Virus record (IMG/VR): IMGVR_UViG_3300030060_005518
Location: 1-36,236 of that record
From: a virus
Length of the DNA stretch: 36,236 nucleotides
Strand: one strand, 5' to 3'
Shown one piece after another: positions 1 to 7,129 of the stretch. The notes beneath the pieces are model-generated. The model was not told where the DNA came from, did no database searches, and was given only the letters and a program-made list of their open reading frames with translations. Every line of letters begins with the position of its first letter. Position 1 is the stretch's first letter. Both the position numbers and the translations under genes were made by a program.

Positions 1-96
1 GGTTTAGTAAATAATCAAAAGATAAATGTAACTGAAGCTCAAATAACAGGAACTCAACAAAGAGTAGCAGTACATGAAAAAAGAGCTAGGTACTAA
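1..96 (+). CDS. 3' end of tape measure protein (wrap-around copy)
   Basis: The last 31 codons plus TAA of the tape-measure gene reappear here because the contig is circular. The residues are the same as those ending at 36233 (C-terminus ...HEKRARY). It is not a separate gene. The next gene starts inside the stop codon (TAATG). Confidence 0.95.
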   Translation, partial: GLVNNQKINVTEAQITGTQQRVAVHEKRARY

Positions 97-99
97 TGT
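1..99. repeat. Left copy of 99-bp terminal direct repeat
   Basis: Bases 1-99 are identical to 36138-36236. The tape-measure reading frame is continuous across the join. A 99-base identity fits an assembler k-mer overlap on a circular or circularly permuted molecule, so one copy should be dropped (unique length 36,137 bp). Confidence 0.97.
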
Positions 100-263
100 C
101 AAAAAGGAATGGAAAAAATAAAATCAAATTGTCAATTTTGAATGAGATAAATCAAATTGATCAAAGATTAAAAAAGAAAAAGATTAGAGAAAATGAAGAT
201 GAAAAATCAAAATTATTATCTAAAAGAAAATCATTAACTGTTAAATTAAAAACAAAAAAATAA
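96..263 (+). CDS. Small very basic protein, 55 aa, unknown
   Basis: The ATG overlaps the tape-measure stop (TAATG), so translation is probably coupled. The 55 residues begin MSKRNGKNKIKLSILNEI and are rich in Lys, Arg and Glu with no Cys. They look helical, possibly one short amphipathic helix around residues 11-27. No family is recognised. The stop again overlaps the ATG of the next small ORF. Its place at the end of the tail operon suggests a minor virion or tail-assembly accessory role, which is inference only. Confidence 0.6.
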   Translation: MSKRNGKNKIKLSILNEINQIDQRLKKKKIRENEDEKSKLLSKRKSLTVKLKTKK

Positions 264-322
264 TGGCTAAAAAAATGAAGAAAAAAAAGAAAAAAGGAAC
301 TAAAAAGAAAAAAAAGTATTAA
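263..322 (+). CDS. 19-residue poly-lysine peptide ORF
   Basis: The ORF reads MAKKMKKKKKKGTKKKKKY, with 13 Lys in 19 residues. Its ATG overlaps the preceding stop (TAATG) and the next gene starts 2 nt after its stop, so it sits in the coupled gene chain like a real cistron. It could be a nucleic-acid-binding micropeptide. It could also be a chance reading of an A-rich spacer, because AAA runs translate to Lys. No homology can be judged at this length. Confidence 0.35.
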   Translation: MAKKMKKKKKKGTKKKKKY

Positions 323-323
323 G

Positions 324-509
324 ATGATATGGAATTTATTTGCTGACAATGATACTATCAAAGAAAGGAGAGCAATTTGTTATTCATGTGAAAAGATAAC
401 TGATAAATGGTTATTTATATTTGATGAAAAAAGTTGTTCATTATGTAAATGTAGTATTACTAAAAAAACAAAATTAAAAAGTTCAAAGTGTCCAATGAAG
501 AAATGGTAA
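324..509 (+). CDS. Small Cys-rich zinc-finger-like protein
   Basis: 61 aa. Cysteines at 19, 22, 38, 41, 43 and 56 form a CxxC ... CxxCxC ... C pattern that ends KCPMKKW. This strongly suggests one structural zinc site. Small proteins ending in a Cys-Pro-x-x-x-Trp motif are common in Bacteroidetes phages and prophages, but their function is not known to me. The first ATG (324) is 2 nt after the previous stop. The 3' end overlaps the next gene (ATGGTAA). Confidence 0.75.
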   Translation: MIWNLFADNDTIKERRAICYSCEKITDKWLFIFDEKSCSLCKCSITKKTKLKSSKCPMKKW

Positions 510-763
510 TCAAAGAAGCATTAAATGTTTCTGAAGCTGATCAAATAAAAATCAATGAAGTGTTTTGTAAAAACGCAGAATATTTTTCAGCCAATGATGT
601 CAATCATACAGGTTACATTTTTGAATTAATGGAGTTTTATAATAATAGTTTTTCAGGAGAGGGATTTGATCCTGCTGATGTTGAATGTGATGATTGTCAA
701 AAATCAATTATTCAATTTTGGAGTTTTATTTTATACGATTTATGGGAAAGAAAAATCATATAA
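503..763 (+). CDS. Hypothetical protein, 86 aa
   Basis: I choose ATG 503 (MVIKEALNVSEADQ) because it overlaps the upstream stop as ATGGTAA, the coupling style of this region. An in-frame GTG at 488 would add five residues. The protein is acidic and apparently helical, with a CDDC pair near residue 67. No family is recognised. It overlaps the next gene by about 22 nt. Confidence 0.65.
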   Translation: MVIKEALNVSEADQIKINEVFCKNAEYFSANDVNHTGYIFELMEFYNNSFSGEGFDPADVECDDCQKSIIQFWSFILYDLWERKII

Positions 764-1062
764 AAGAAATTCAGAGATTTGTTGAAGTGTTAAGTGAGGA
801 ACTTGATGCCAAGTATGGATCTTATCCAACAATAAAAGATTTATTATTACATTTATCAGTTAAAGGATTAATTCAACCAATAGTCATTAGAAACTATTTA
901 ATCATAGTTGATTTTTACAAACAATTAAAATTAAATGATGGACATATGAATCACACTTTTATGGACATATCTATTAAATATGATTTGAGTGAAAGACAAA
1001 TTCAAACAATTATTTATGAATATCAAAAAAAGTTTCAACCTAGTGAAAATTTTTATCGGTAA
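742..1062 (+). CDS. Hypothetical protein with C-terminal helix-turn-helix
   Basis: 106 aa from ATG 742 (MGKKNHIKEIQRFVEVL). The longer frame from TTG 694 would overlap the previous gene by 70 nt and is less likely. The C-terminal stretch from about residue 75 (FMDISIKYDLSERQIQTI) looks like a Mor- or sigma-like helix-turn-helix, with DLSERQIQ as the turn and recognition helix. It may bind DNA. A terminator starts within its last codons, so it closes the tail operon. Assignment to the Mor family is a guess. Confidence 0.65.
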   Translation: MGKKNHIKEIQRFVEVLSEELDAKYGSYPTIKDLLLHLSVKGLIQPIVIRNYLIIVDFYKQLKLNDGHMNHTFMDISIKYDLSERQIQTIIYEYQKKFQPSENFYR

Positions 1063-1094
1063 TTCCTGCGTAACATTGTAATTACTGTTTTTTT
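1057..1094 (+). terminator. Rho-independent terminator of the tail operon
   Basis: CGGTAATT (1057-1064) pairs with AATTACTG (1080-1087): 8 bp with one G-U, 15-nt loop. Seven T follow (1088-1094). The stem begins inside the last codons of the upstream gene. The T tract runs straight into the next promoter. Confidence 0.65.
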
Positions 1095-1101
1095 ATATTT
1101 G
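1076..1101 (+). promoter_or_regulatory. Bacteroidetes-type promoter for the head operon
   Basis: TATATTTG (1094-1101) matches the -7 consensus TAnnTTTG. A TTG at 1076-1078 is a possible -33 box, although its spacing (15 nt) is shorter than the usual 19-20. It lies 41 nt upstream of the protease ATG and directly after a terminator, as expected for a new transcription unit. Confidence 0.55.
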
Positions 1102-1142
1102 CGAATCAAAATAGTTTAATAATAAACAAAAAAGAAAAAGTT

Positions 1143-2438
1143 ATGCCAATACCAACACCAGAAAAAGATGAAACAAAAGTTGATTTCATGGAAAGATGTA
1201 TGTCAGATTCTTATATGTCAGAGGAATATGGAGATGAAGATGCAAGAACTGAAGCATGTACTATTTCATTTAATGAAGCTACAACCGAAGAAGAAGCTCC
1301 TGAAAAGGTAGAAAAAGAAGATGATGTTGAAGCAGCAGTTCCAACTCCTGAAGATGATGAAGAAAAAGAAGTGTTCATGGAGAGATGTATGGGATTGGAT
1401 TATGATGAAGAAGCATGTACTATTTCATGGGACAAATCACAGGAAAAAGAAGATGAATCAGAAGATGAAACTGAAGAAATACCAATTGAAGCAAAAGATG
1501 TTTTCATTTATGATATGATCGGAGCAGGTGGAGTCAATGCAAAAATGATCGTAGATGAACTAGGATCAATCGGATCAAAAACTCCAATTAATTTAAGAAT
1601 CAACTCAGCAGGTGGAGATGTATTTGAGGGGATCGCAATTTACAATTCGTTAAAAAAACATGAGGGTAATATCTCAGTTGAAATTGAAGGATTAGCAGCA
1701 TCAATGGCTTCAATTATAATGTTAGCAGGAGATAATATTTCTGCTAGTGAAAATTCATTGATCATGATACACAATCCAAGTATCGGAATTCAAGGCGAAG
1801 CAAAAGATTTAAATAAGAAAGCCGAACTATTAGACAAAATCAAAACTCAGATGGTTGGAATCTACACTTCTAAAACAGGAATGAATGAGAAAGAAGTAAT
1901 CAAGATGATGGATAATGAAACTTGGCTTTCTGCTGAAGAAGCAAAAGACAAAAAATTTATTGATAGTGTTGGAGCTTCAATAAAAGTAGCAGCAAATTCT
2001 AAATTGGAAATTTTTGCTACAGCTCCTGATTGGGTAAAAGAAACAATTAACAATCCAAACAAATCAGTTATGGATTCAATTGTTGATACTTTGACAAATC
2101 TTAAAGATAAAATTACAGGATTTAAAAAAGAATTACCAAAAGGAGTAAATATTCTTGATGAAAGTGCAATTAAAAATGAGTTGGTAAATTTATCTCAGGA
2201 GATAAGTGATTTATCTTCAGTAAATGATGAATTATCCGAAACATTGTCAATTGTAGCAACGCAAGAGTCGGAAATCTTGAATTTAAGAATTCAAAACAAA
2301 ATCAAGCAATCAGAAATAAATAAAATGAATGCTAAACCAACTAAAGTGAAATCAGACAAAGATCCTGTAATTTCACTCAGCACAAAAATAAAAGAAAGTT
2401 CAGGTTGGGATCTTGTAGCAAATGATTTAAAAAAATAA
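1143..2438 (+). CDS. Head maturation protease (ClpP-like) fused to scaffold-like tail
   Basis: 431 aa. The core (about 118-280) is a ClpP/S14-type prohead protease: oxyanion-loop INSAGGDVFEG (153-163), nucleophile Ser187 in LAASMAS, His210 in MIHNPS, and an acidic residue in DNETWLSAEEAK (257-268). It should cleave scaffold during capsid maturation. The N-terminus carries two copies of a Cys motif, PTPE(K/D)DE...FMERCM...EACTIS(F/W), at about residues 4-43 and 67-96. The C-terminus (about 310-400) is predicted coiled coil (LSQEISDLSSVNDELSETLS). No separate scaffold gene lies before the capsid gene, so the protease probably carries the scaffold domain (inference). A leader rich in A precedes the ATG. 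Confidence 0.88.
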   Translation: MPIPTPEKDETKVDFMERCMSDSYMSEEYGDEDARTEACTISFNEATTEEEAPEKVEKEDDVEAAVPTPEDDEEKEVFMERCMGLDYDEEACTISWDKSQEKEDESEDETEEIPIEAKDVFIYDMIGAGGVNAKMIVDELGSIGSKTPINLRINSAGGDVFEGIAIYNSLKKHEGNISVEIEGLAASMASIIMLAGDNISASENSLIMIHNPSIGIQGEAKDLNKKAELLDKIKTQMVGIYTSKTGMNEKEVIKMMDNETWLSAEEAKDKKFIDSVGASIKVAANSKLEIFATAPDWVKETINNPNKSVMDSIVDTLTNLKDKITGFKKELPKGVNILDESAIKNELVNLSQEISDLSSVNDELSETLSIVATQESEILNLRIQNKIKQSEINKMNAKPTKVKSDKDPVISLSTKIKESSGWDLVANDLKK

Positions 2439-2472
2439 TTAATAATAATAATAACAAAAAAAGAAAAAAGAA

Positions 2473-3465
2473 ATGGCAAATTTAATTACACACTCATTAA
2501 ATTATTCCAAAGAAGATGCTCAGAAATATTTCATGCAACCTTTATTTGTAGGAAACTCAGCATTAGATTACTTTGAAATAATGACAGGAGTAAAATCAAG
2601 TCAAAAACTTGACAAATTCTCAACTTTGCAAAAAATTACTAAAGCAAATGTAACAGGATTCGCAGGAGCAACAGGTGTTTCATACACTCAAAGAAGTATT
2701 ACAGTTGCTAGAATGGAAGCTGAAGTTGCTCAAGCAGGTGGTGCTTTTTGGAATTCTATAAAAGGAGAATTATTGAGAACAGGAAACAACAAAGATGATA
2801 TTTCAGGAACTAAATTACAGAAAATAGTTGCTGACATAATGATGCGTGGAGTTATGCGTGATCTAGAAAGACAATTATGGTTTTCAGATACAGCTTCAGC
2901 ATCAGCAGATTACAATGTTTATGATGGTATATTGAAACAATTAACTTCATTACCTGCTGCTCAGAGATTAGGTTGTTTATCTGTATTAACTACAGACACA
3001 GCAAGAGACAAATTCCAAGCAATGATTGATGCTATGCCATCAGAGGGAATGGAAGACAGAAGTCAATTAGTTATAATGGCTTCAAGAAGTTTATGTGATA
3101 ACTACCGAGCAACATTAAGATCAGGTGGACAGGAACTTGCTTACCTATCAATGACAGATGGAACTCCACAATTATCATACCAAGGAATTCCAATTGTAGA
3201 AATGGGATTATGGGATTCAGTTATTGGAGCAGATGCTGCTTCTACAGCTCCTGCACCACAAAATACAGCAAATGATCTTGATGGACATTTAGCAGTTTTA
3301 ACTGTTAAGAACAATATTGTTGTTGGAACTGATTATGATTCAGTTTCAGGTGCTGATATGTGGTATAATAGAGATGAAAAAGAAAACAGATTCAGATTGG
3401 AGTATGTTGTTGGAACAAACTACAAAAATGATGAATTGACAGTAACTTGTGATAGTAACTCATAA
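2473..3465 (+). CDS. Major capsid protein
   Basis: 330 aa, directly downstream of the prohead protease, which is the standard place for the HK97-fold capsid gene. Supporting segments are an N-terminal arm, a helix with TKLQKIVADIMMRGVMRDLERQLWF (about 113-136, typical of the spine-helix region), and a C-terminal part with ELAYLSMTDGTPQLSYQGIPIVEM, like capsid A-domain strands. The call rests on position, length and general character, not on a clear signature. It follows the protease by 34 nt of A-rich spacer. Confidence 0.78.
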   Translation: MANLITHSLNYSKEDAQKYFMQPLFVGNSALDYFEIMTGVKSSQKLDKFSTLQKITKANVTGFAGATGVSYTQRSITVARMEAEVAQAGGAFWNSIKGELLRTGNNKDDISGTKLQKIVADIMMRGVMRDLERQLWFSDTASASADYNVYDGILKQLTSLPAAQRLGCLSVLTTDTARDKFQAMIDAMPSEGMEDRSQLVIMASRSLCDNYRATLRSGGQELAYLSMTDGTPQLSYQGIPIVEMGLWDSVIGADAASTAPAPQNTANDLDGHLAVLTVKNNIVVGTDYDSVSGADMWYNRDEKENRFRLEYVVGTNYKNDELTVTCDSNS

Positions 3466-3502
3466 GAAATAAATTAGTAATTAACCTTTAAAAAATTAAA
3501 AA

Positions 3503-4105
3503 ATGGGAGTATTAACATCAGGACATATCATTCTTTGCGAGGACAGAAATCGTAGAGGTGGTATCAAAAACATTTGGTTGGGAGAGGTTGCTAATGTGAT
3601 TTCAACTACTACATCAACTCCTCATGGGTATTCATCAATTGATGGATTCTCAGGTGCAGCAGGAGCAGGTGCAGACATATATAATATGTGGAAGTTTGAG
3701 TTTGACAGAGAAACAGCTTACTTTACAGCCAACGCAACAAGAGAAAATGGATCTACAGTTGTAGAAACAGAAGTAGGTTTCAACATTCCAAAAATAACGC
3801 CAACAGTTCAAGCGAGATTAGAGGAATTAAAAGAAACTTGTGGTTTGTTTGCTATAGTAGAAACATTCGCAGATAACGGAGCAGCAACTCCTGTAACTTA
3901 CAAATTTGTTGTAGGTTATGATGAAGTATTTTCTCCTGATGCTTTCCTAGAGTTTTCTAGTGGAGAGCAGAATTCAGGAACAGGATTACAAGATCCAAAT
4001 GAAACTGTAGTAAAATTAAAAGGTTTCATGGGAGAATATCCAAGAGAATACTCAGGAACATTAGCAGTTGAAGATGCTGCAACAAATAAATATACAGCTT
4101 CATAA
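3503..4105 (+). CDS. Probable major tail (tube) protein
   Basis: 200 aa, beta-rich, with no Cys clusters. The core FTANATRENGSTVVETEVGF ... LKETCGLFAIVETFADNG ... FLEFSSGEQNSGTGLQDP resembles tail-tube proteins of Bacteroidetes siphophages: a strand pair, a helix, then a variable loop ending in a Gly-rich 'sG...G...d.n' stretch. It shares a transcription unit with the capsid gene and is followed at once by a terminator, so both are probably made in large amounts. A capsid decoration protein is the main alternative. Confidence 0.55.
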   Translation: MGVLTSGHIILCEDRNRRGGIKNIWLGEVANVISTTTSTPHGYSSIDGFSGAAGAGADIYNMWKFEFDRETAYFTANATRENGSTVVETEVGFNIPKITPTVQARLEELKETCGLFAIVETFADNGAATPVTYKFVVGYDEVFSPDAFLEFSSGEQNSGTGLQDPNETVVKLKGFMGEYPREYSGTLAVEDAATNKYTAS

Positions 4106-4126
4106 AAGTATAATTATTAAACAATC

Positions 4127-4170
4127 AAAAAGGGTTGGGGAAGTGCATACTAACTCAGCCCTTTTTTTTT
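4127..4170 (+). terminator. Rho-independent terminator after the capsid/tail-tube pair
   Basis: AAAAGGGTTG (4128-4137) pairs with CAGCCCTTTT (4156-4165): 10 bp with one G-U, followed by an unbroken T run to 4170. The next gene begins only 6 nt later and has no promoter of its own that I can see. Confidence 0.88.
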
Positions 4171-4175
4171 AAATT

Positions 4176-4409
4176 ATGGGTTGTAATTGTGGAAATAAAA
4201 AAATTAATCGTAATATTGTAAAAACATTAAATAAAATGGCAAAAACAAAATACAAAGTTAAAAAAGGAGTTTCGGATCATACAACATTGGTTTTGAGATC
4301 AGAAAAATTTTTAGTAAAAGATTTGACTCAACAGGTAATGAAAGTATTATACAAAGCAGGTAATCCAAACATTGAAATAGATTCAAATGCCAAAGAAAAA
4401 ACTAAATAA
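4176..4409 (+). CDS. Small protein with N-terminal CxC, upstream of portal
   Basis: 77 aa beginning MGCNCGNKK. The Cys3/Cys5 pair next to Gly residues suggests metal binding or a redox pair. The rest is basic and mixed alpha/beta (KYKVKKGVSDHTTLVLR ...). I do not recognise a named family. The gene begins 6 nt after the terminator and overlaps the portal gene by 23 nt, so its product is probably translated with portal and may act in head assembly. Confidence 0.7.
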   Translation: MGCNCGNKKINRNIVKTLNKMAKTKYKVKKGVSDHTTLVLRSEKFLVKDLTQQVMKVLYKAGNPNIEIDSNAKEKTK

Positions 4410-5742
4410 AGCAAAAGGTGTATTAGCATTTGATGTTTTAAATTTAGTAACTCAAAGAGAGGTTAGGGAGCAAAAAGATTTAACTAAATTAACTAAAGAT
4501 TATATTCCATTTGGGGAAGCTGAAGAAAATGATTTTCCTCAACATTTAGCAGAGTTAAAAAGAAAATCGGCAACTCATAGAGCAATTTTAGCTCAAAAAA
4601 CAATCTTTACAACAGGAGTTGGGTTTAATACAGAAGATGAATCTGTTTTAGCATATTTTGAAAATGCAAATGCTCATGGAGAAAACTTCATGTCAATATG
4701 GAGAAAGGTAATTGATGATTATTATACATTCGGAAACGCATATTATGAAGTAGTTCATTATGATGGTGGTGTAAACATTTATCATATTGATGCTACCAAA
4801 GTCCGAATATCAAAAGATCAAGAAAATGTAATCATTCATGCAGATTGGGATGAATATGAACAAAGAAAAGATGAAGCTGAAGTCATTCCATTTTATCCAA
4901 ACTTCATAAAAGACAAAGGAAACAAAAGAAGTGTCATTCACATTAAAGATTATGAGCCCGAGTTTGAATATTATGGTTTGCCTTGCTACATATCAGCATT
5001 AGAAGATATATCTGTAAATTATGAAATCGGAAGATGGAACAATACTAAATTTAAAAATCACTTTCAACCGAGTTCAATTGTTGAAATTAATGGAGATATG
5101 TCAGATGAAGAAGCAGAAGCATTAGTTGAAGAAGCAAGAAACAAATTTACAGGAGAGGGTAACAATGGCAAAATTCTTTTTTTAGTAAAGAATGGAGACA
5201 CATCTCCTGCACAAGTAACAACATTGTCAGACAATTCAGAAGGAAATTTTTTACAATTAGCAAACATAACAAATCAAAATATTATAACAGCACATCAGTG
5301 GCAACCTAGTTTATCAGGATTGGTTTCAGCAGGAAAAATGAATTCAACAGGATCAGAAATTAGAATTGCATATGAGATGGTTATGGCTACAGTTGTAAAA
5401 GGAACAATGCATTTGTTATTTGAGCCGATCAAACAAGTTTTACATGACTCAGGTTATGAAGTTGAAGATTTGGAAGTTAAATATGAGCCACCAATTTCAT
5501 TTATGTCAGATATTAAAATTGATGATGTTCTAGAAATTAATGAATTGAGAGAGGTGTTGGGTTATGAAGCAAAAGAGGGTTATGATAAACTACCAAATTT
5601 AACTCAAACATTGTGGCAACATCAACTTGAACAAGAAGCAGCAGAGCAAGAGCTTGAAGATGAAAAAGAATTGATGGAAGAAGAAGCTGAAATTGAAGAA
5701 GAATTAATTGAGAAAGAGCAAGAGCAAGAAAATGAAGATTAA
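4387..5742 (+). CDS. Portal protein
   Basis: 451 aa, a usual portal size. It has the pattern of PBSX/HK97-type portals: N-terminal HLAELKRKSATHRAILAQKT with FTTGVGF, then WRKVIDDYYTFGNAYYEVV (about 105-123), VNIYHIDATKVRI (wing), VIHIKDYEPEFEYYGLPCYI, and LSGLVSAGKMNSTGSEIRIAYEMV (about 309-332), the stem and tunnel-loop region that often carries GlnGly/SerAla motifs. The last 45 residues are strongly acidic (EEEAEIEEELIEKEQEQENED). It forms the dodecameric DNA channel at the head vertex. Unusually, it lies well downstream of the capsid gene and far from terminase. Confidence 0.88.
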   Translation: MPKKKLNKAKGVLAFDVLNLVTQREVREQKDLTKLTKDYIPFGEAEENDFPQHLAELKRKSATHRAILAQKTIFTTGVGFNTEDESVLAYFENANAHGENFMSIWRKVIDDYYTFGNAYYEVVHYDGGVNIYHIDATKVRISKDQENVIIHADWDEYEQRKDEAEVIPFYPNFIKDKGNKRSVIHIKDYEPEFEYYGLPCYISALEDISVNYEIGRWNNTKFKNHFQPSSIVEINGDMSDEEAEALVEEARNKFTGEGNNGKILFLVKNGDTSPAQVTTLSDNSEGNFLQLANITNQNIITAHQWQPSLSGLVSAGKMNSTGSEIRIAYEMVMATVVKGTMHLLFEPIKQVLHDSGYEVEDLEVKYEPPISFMSDIKIDDVLEINELREVLGYEAKEGYDKLPNLTQTLWQHQLEQEAAEQELEDEKELMEEEAEIEEELIEKEQEQENED

Positions 5743-6124
5743 TTTTATTTCAGATAATAATATCATTGAACATATTAATGATGTTTTGAGAGTGTTTATG
5801 GAAACATATAATGATTATCCTCAGAGTGCTTCAAACAATGCTAAAAAAGTTTTGAAGTGGAGAGATGAACACAAAGATGAAGTAAAAGGAATGACTAGGG
5901 TTGGTTGGAATCGTGCAAATCAATTAGCAAAAAAAGAAAAGATTTCAAGATCAACAATAGCAAGAATGGCATCATTTAAAAGACATGAAAAAAATGCAAA
6001 AATTGATCCAAAATTTAAAGCGACACCATGGAAAGATAAAGGATATGTTGCGTGGCTAGGTTGGGGTGGAAGTAGTGGAGTCAATTGGGCAATTAGAAAA
6101 TTAAAAAGTATAGATAATAAATAA
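5732..6124 (+). CDS. Conserved phage protein with a VGW..A..L..RM domain
   Basis: 130 aa from ATG 5732 (MKINFISDNN). The longer TTG start at 5708 would lie deep within the portal gene. Residues about 30-125 match a small domain seen widely in phage head genes and prohead proteases: 'GMTRVGWNRANQLAKKEKIS', 'TIARMASFKRHEKN' and 'GYVAWLGWGGSSGVNWA'. I know it only as a recurring domain of unknown function, often fused to virion proteins. The 11-nt overlap with the portal gene suggests a head-assembly role. Confidence 0.72.
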   Translation: MKINFISDNNIIEHINDVLRVFMETYNDYPQSASNNAKKVLKWRDEHKDEVKGMTRVGWNRANQLAKKEKISRSTIARMASFKRHEKNAKIDPKFKATPWKDKGYVAWLGWGGSSGVNWAIRKLKSIDNK

Positions 6125-6136
6125 AAAGAATATAAA

Positions 6137-6583
6137 ATGGCAACAACTGTAACAGCAACAGCATTAACTGTAACAATAACAGAAGCAGTTTCTTTAAATG
6201 GAAACACTTATGGTAACACAACAACAAAAACAACAACAGTAGTTGGAAACGCATTACAAAGAATTCAAGCAATAAATACATCTGAGGAAGATTTATTATT
6301 GTTTCATTCTACAGCAGAAGCAGCAGGACAGGTAGTCGGAGACAATATGAAGTATTTACGATTGACAAACTTGGACAATACTAATTACATTACTGTTAGT
6401 TTTAAAACAGCAGCAGAACATTATTCAATAAAATTAGAATCAGGAGACAGTTATGTTTTAATGACTAATCAAATGAATGCTGAAGGTGATGTTTCAATAG
6501 GATCTTTAGAAGACATGGCAAAAATTACTGCTATGGCGAATGGAGATTTATGTGATCTTGAAATCTTTTGTGTTACTGAATAA
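6137..6583 (+). CDS. Beta-rich virion protein, possible head decoration
   Basis: 148 aa. The N-terminal third is almost only Thr, Val, Ala and Asn (MATTVTATALTVTITEAVSL), followed by strands such as LRLTNLDNTNYITVSF and YSIKLESGDSYVLM. This fits a beta-sandwich virion surface protein. It sits between portal and connector genes, and its stop overlaps the next ATG (TAATGG). A decoration protein or a small tail protein are both possible; no specific family is recognised. Confidence 0.6.
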   Translation: MATTVTATALTVTITEAVSLNGNTYGNTTTKTTTVVGNALQRIQAINTSEEDLLLFHSTAEAAGQVVGDNMKYLRLTNLDNTNYITVSFKTAAEHYSIKLESGDSYVLMTNQMNAEGDVSIGSLEDMAKITAMANGDLCDLEIFCVTE

Positions 6584-7119
6584 TGGCTTACAATAACATA
6601 AATAATTTAGCAACTTTGGTTACAAATATTGAAGTAATTCAACAATGTATTACAAATGCAAATTTTGATAAATATTTGATTTCAGATGACATTATTAAAT
6701 TAGCAGAGATCACTCATATTGAAAAACCTTTGGGGAGAGAGTTTTATGAAGAAATGGTAACTCAACACGCAGGAGCATCATTTACTGCTGCTAATCAAAC
6801 TTTATTTGATGATTATTTGAAAAGGACTTTGTGTTGGTTTGTAAAATTTGAGCTAATGAATGATGTTCAAAATAATACAACTTCAGCAGGAATTGTAACA
6901 AACATTGATGATTTTTCAGAACCTGTTGATCCTGCTATGTTTAATATGATGAAACAAGATGTTTTCAGAAAAGCAAATTTATTTTTACAAGATATGTTGG
7001 ATTTTTTAAATGATAAAAATCAAGTCGGATCATATCCAACTTATCATAACAATGCTCATGATACTGATGTATTGGGAGATTCATCAGCAAACAAAGCACA
7101 TGGAATAATTTTTTACTAA
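6583..7119 (+). CDS. Putative head-tail connector (adaptor)
   Basis: 178 aa, mostly helical. The pattern IEVIQQCITNANFDKYLISDDIIKLAE ... LGREFYEEMV ... LFDDYLKRTLCWFVKFELM resembles the multi-helix gp6/gp15-type adaptors that dock to the portal, including DUF6712-like proteins of Bacteroidetes phages. It follows portal and is translationally coupled to the gene before it. The function is inferred from fold-like pattern and position. Confidence 0.6.
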   Translation: MAYNNINNLATLVTNIEVIQQCITNANFDKYLISDDIIKLAEITHIEKPLGREFYEEMVTQHAGASFTAANQTLFDDYLKRTLCWFVKFELMNDVQNNTTSAGIVTNIDDFSEPVDPAMFNMMKQDVFRKANLFLQDMLDFLNDKNQVGSYPTYHNNAHDTDVLGDSSANKAHGIIFY

Positions 7120-7129
7120 ATAAAAAACA

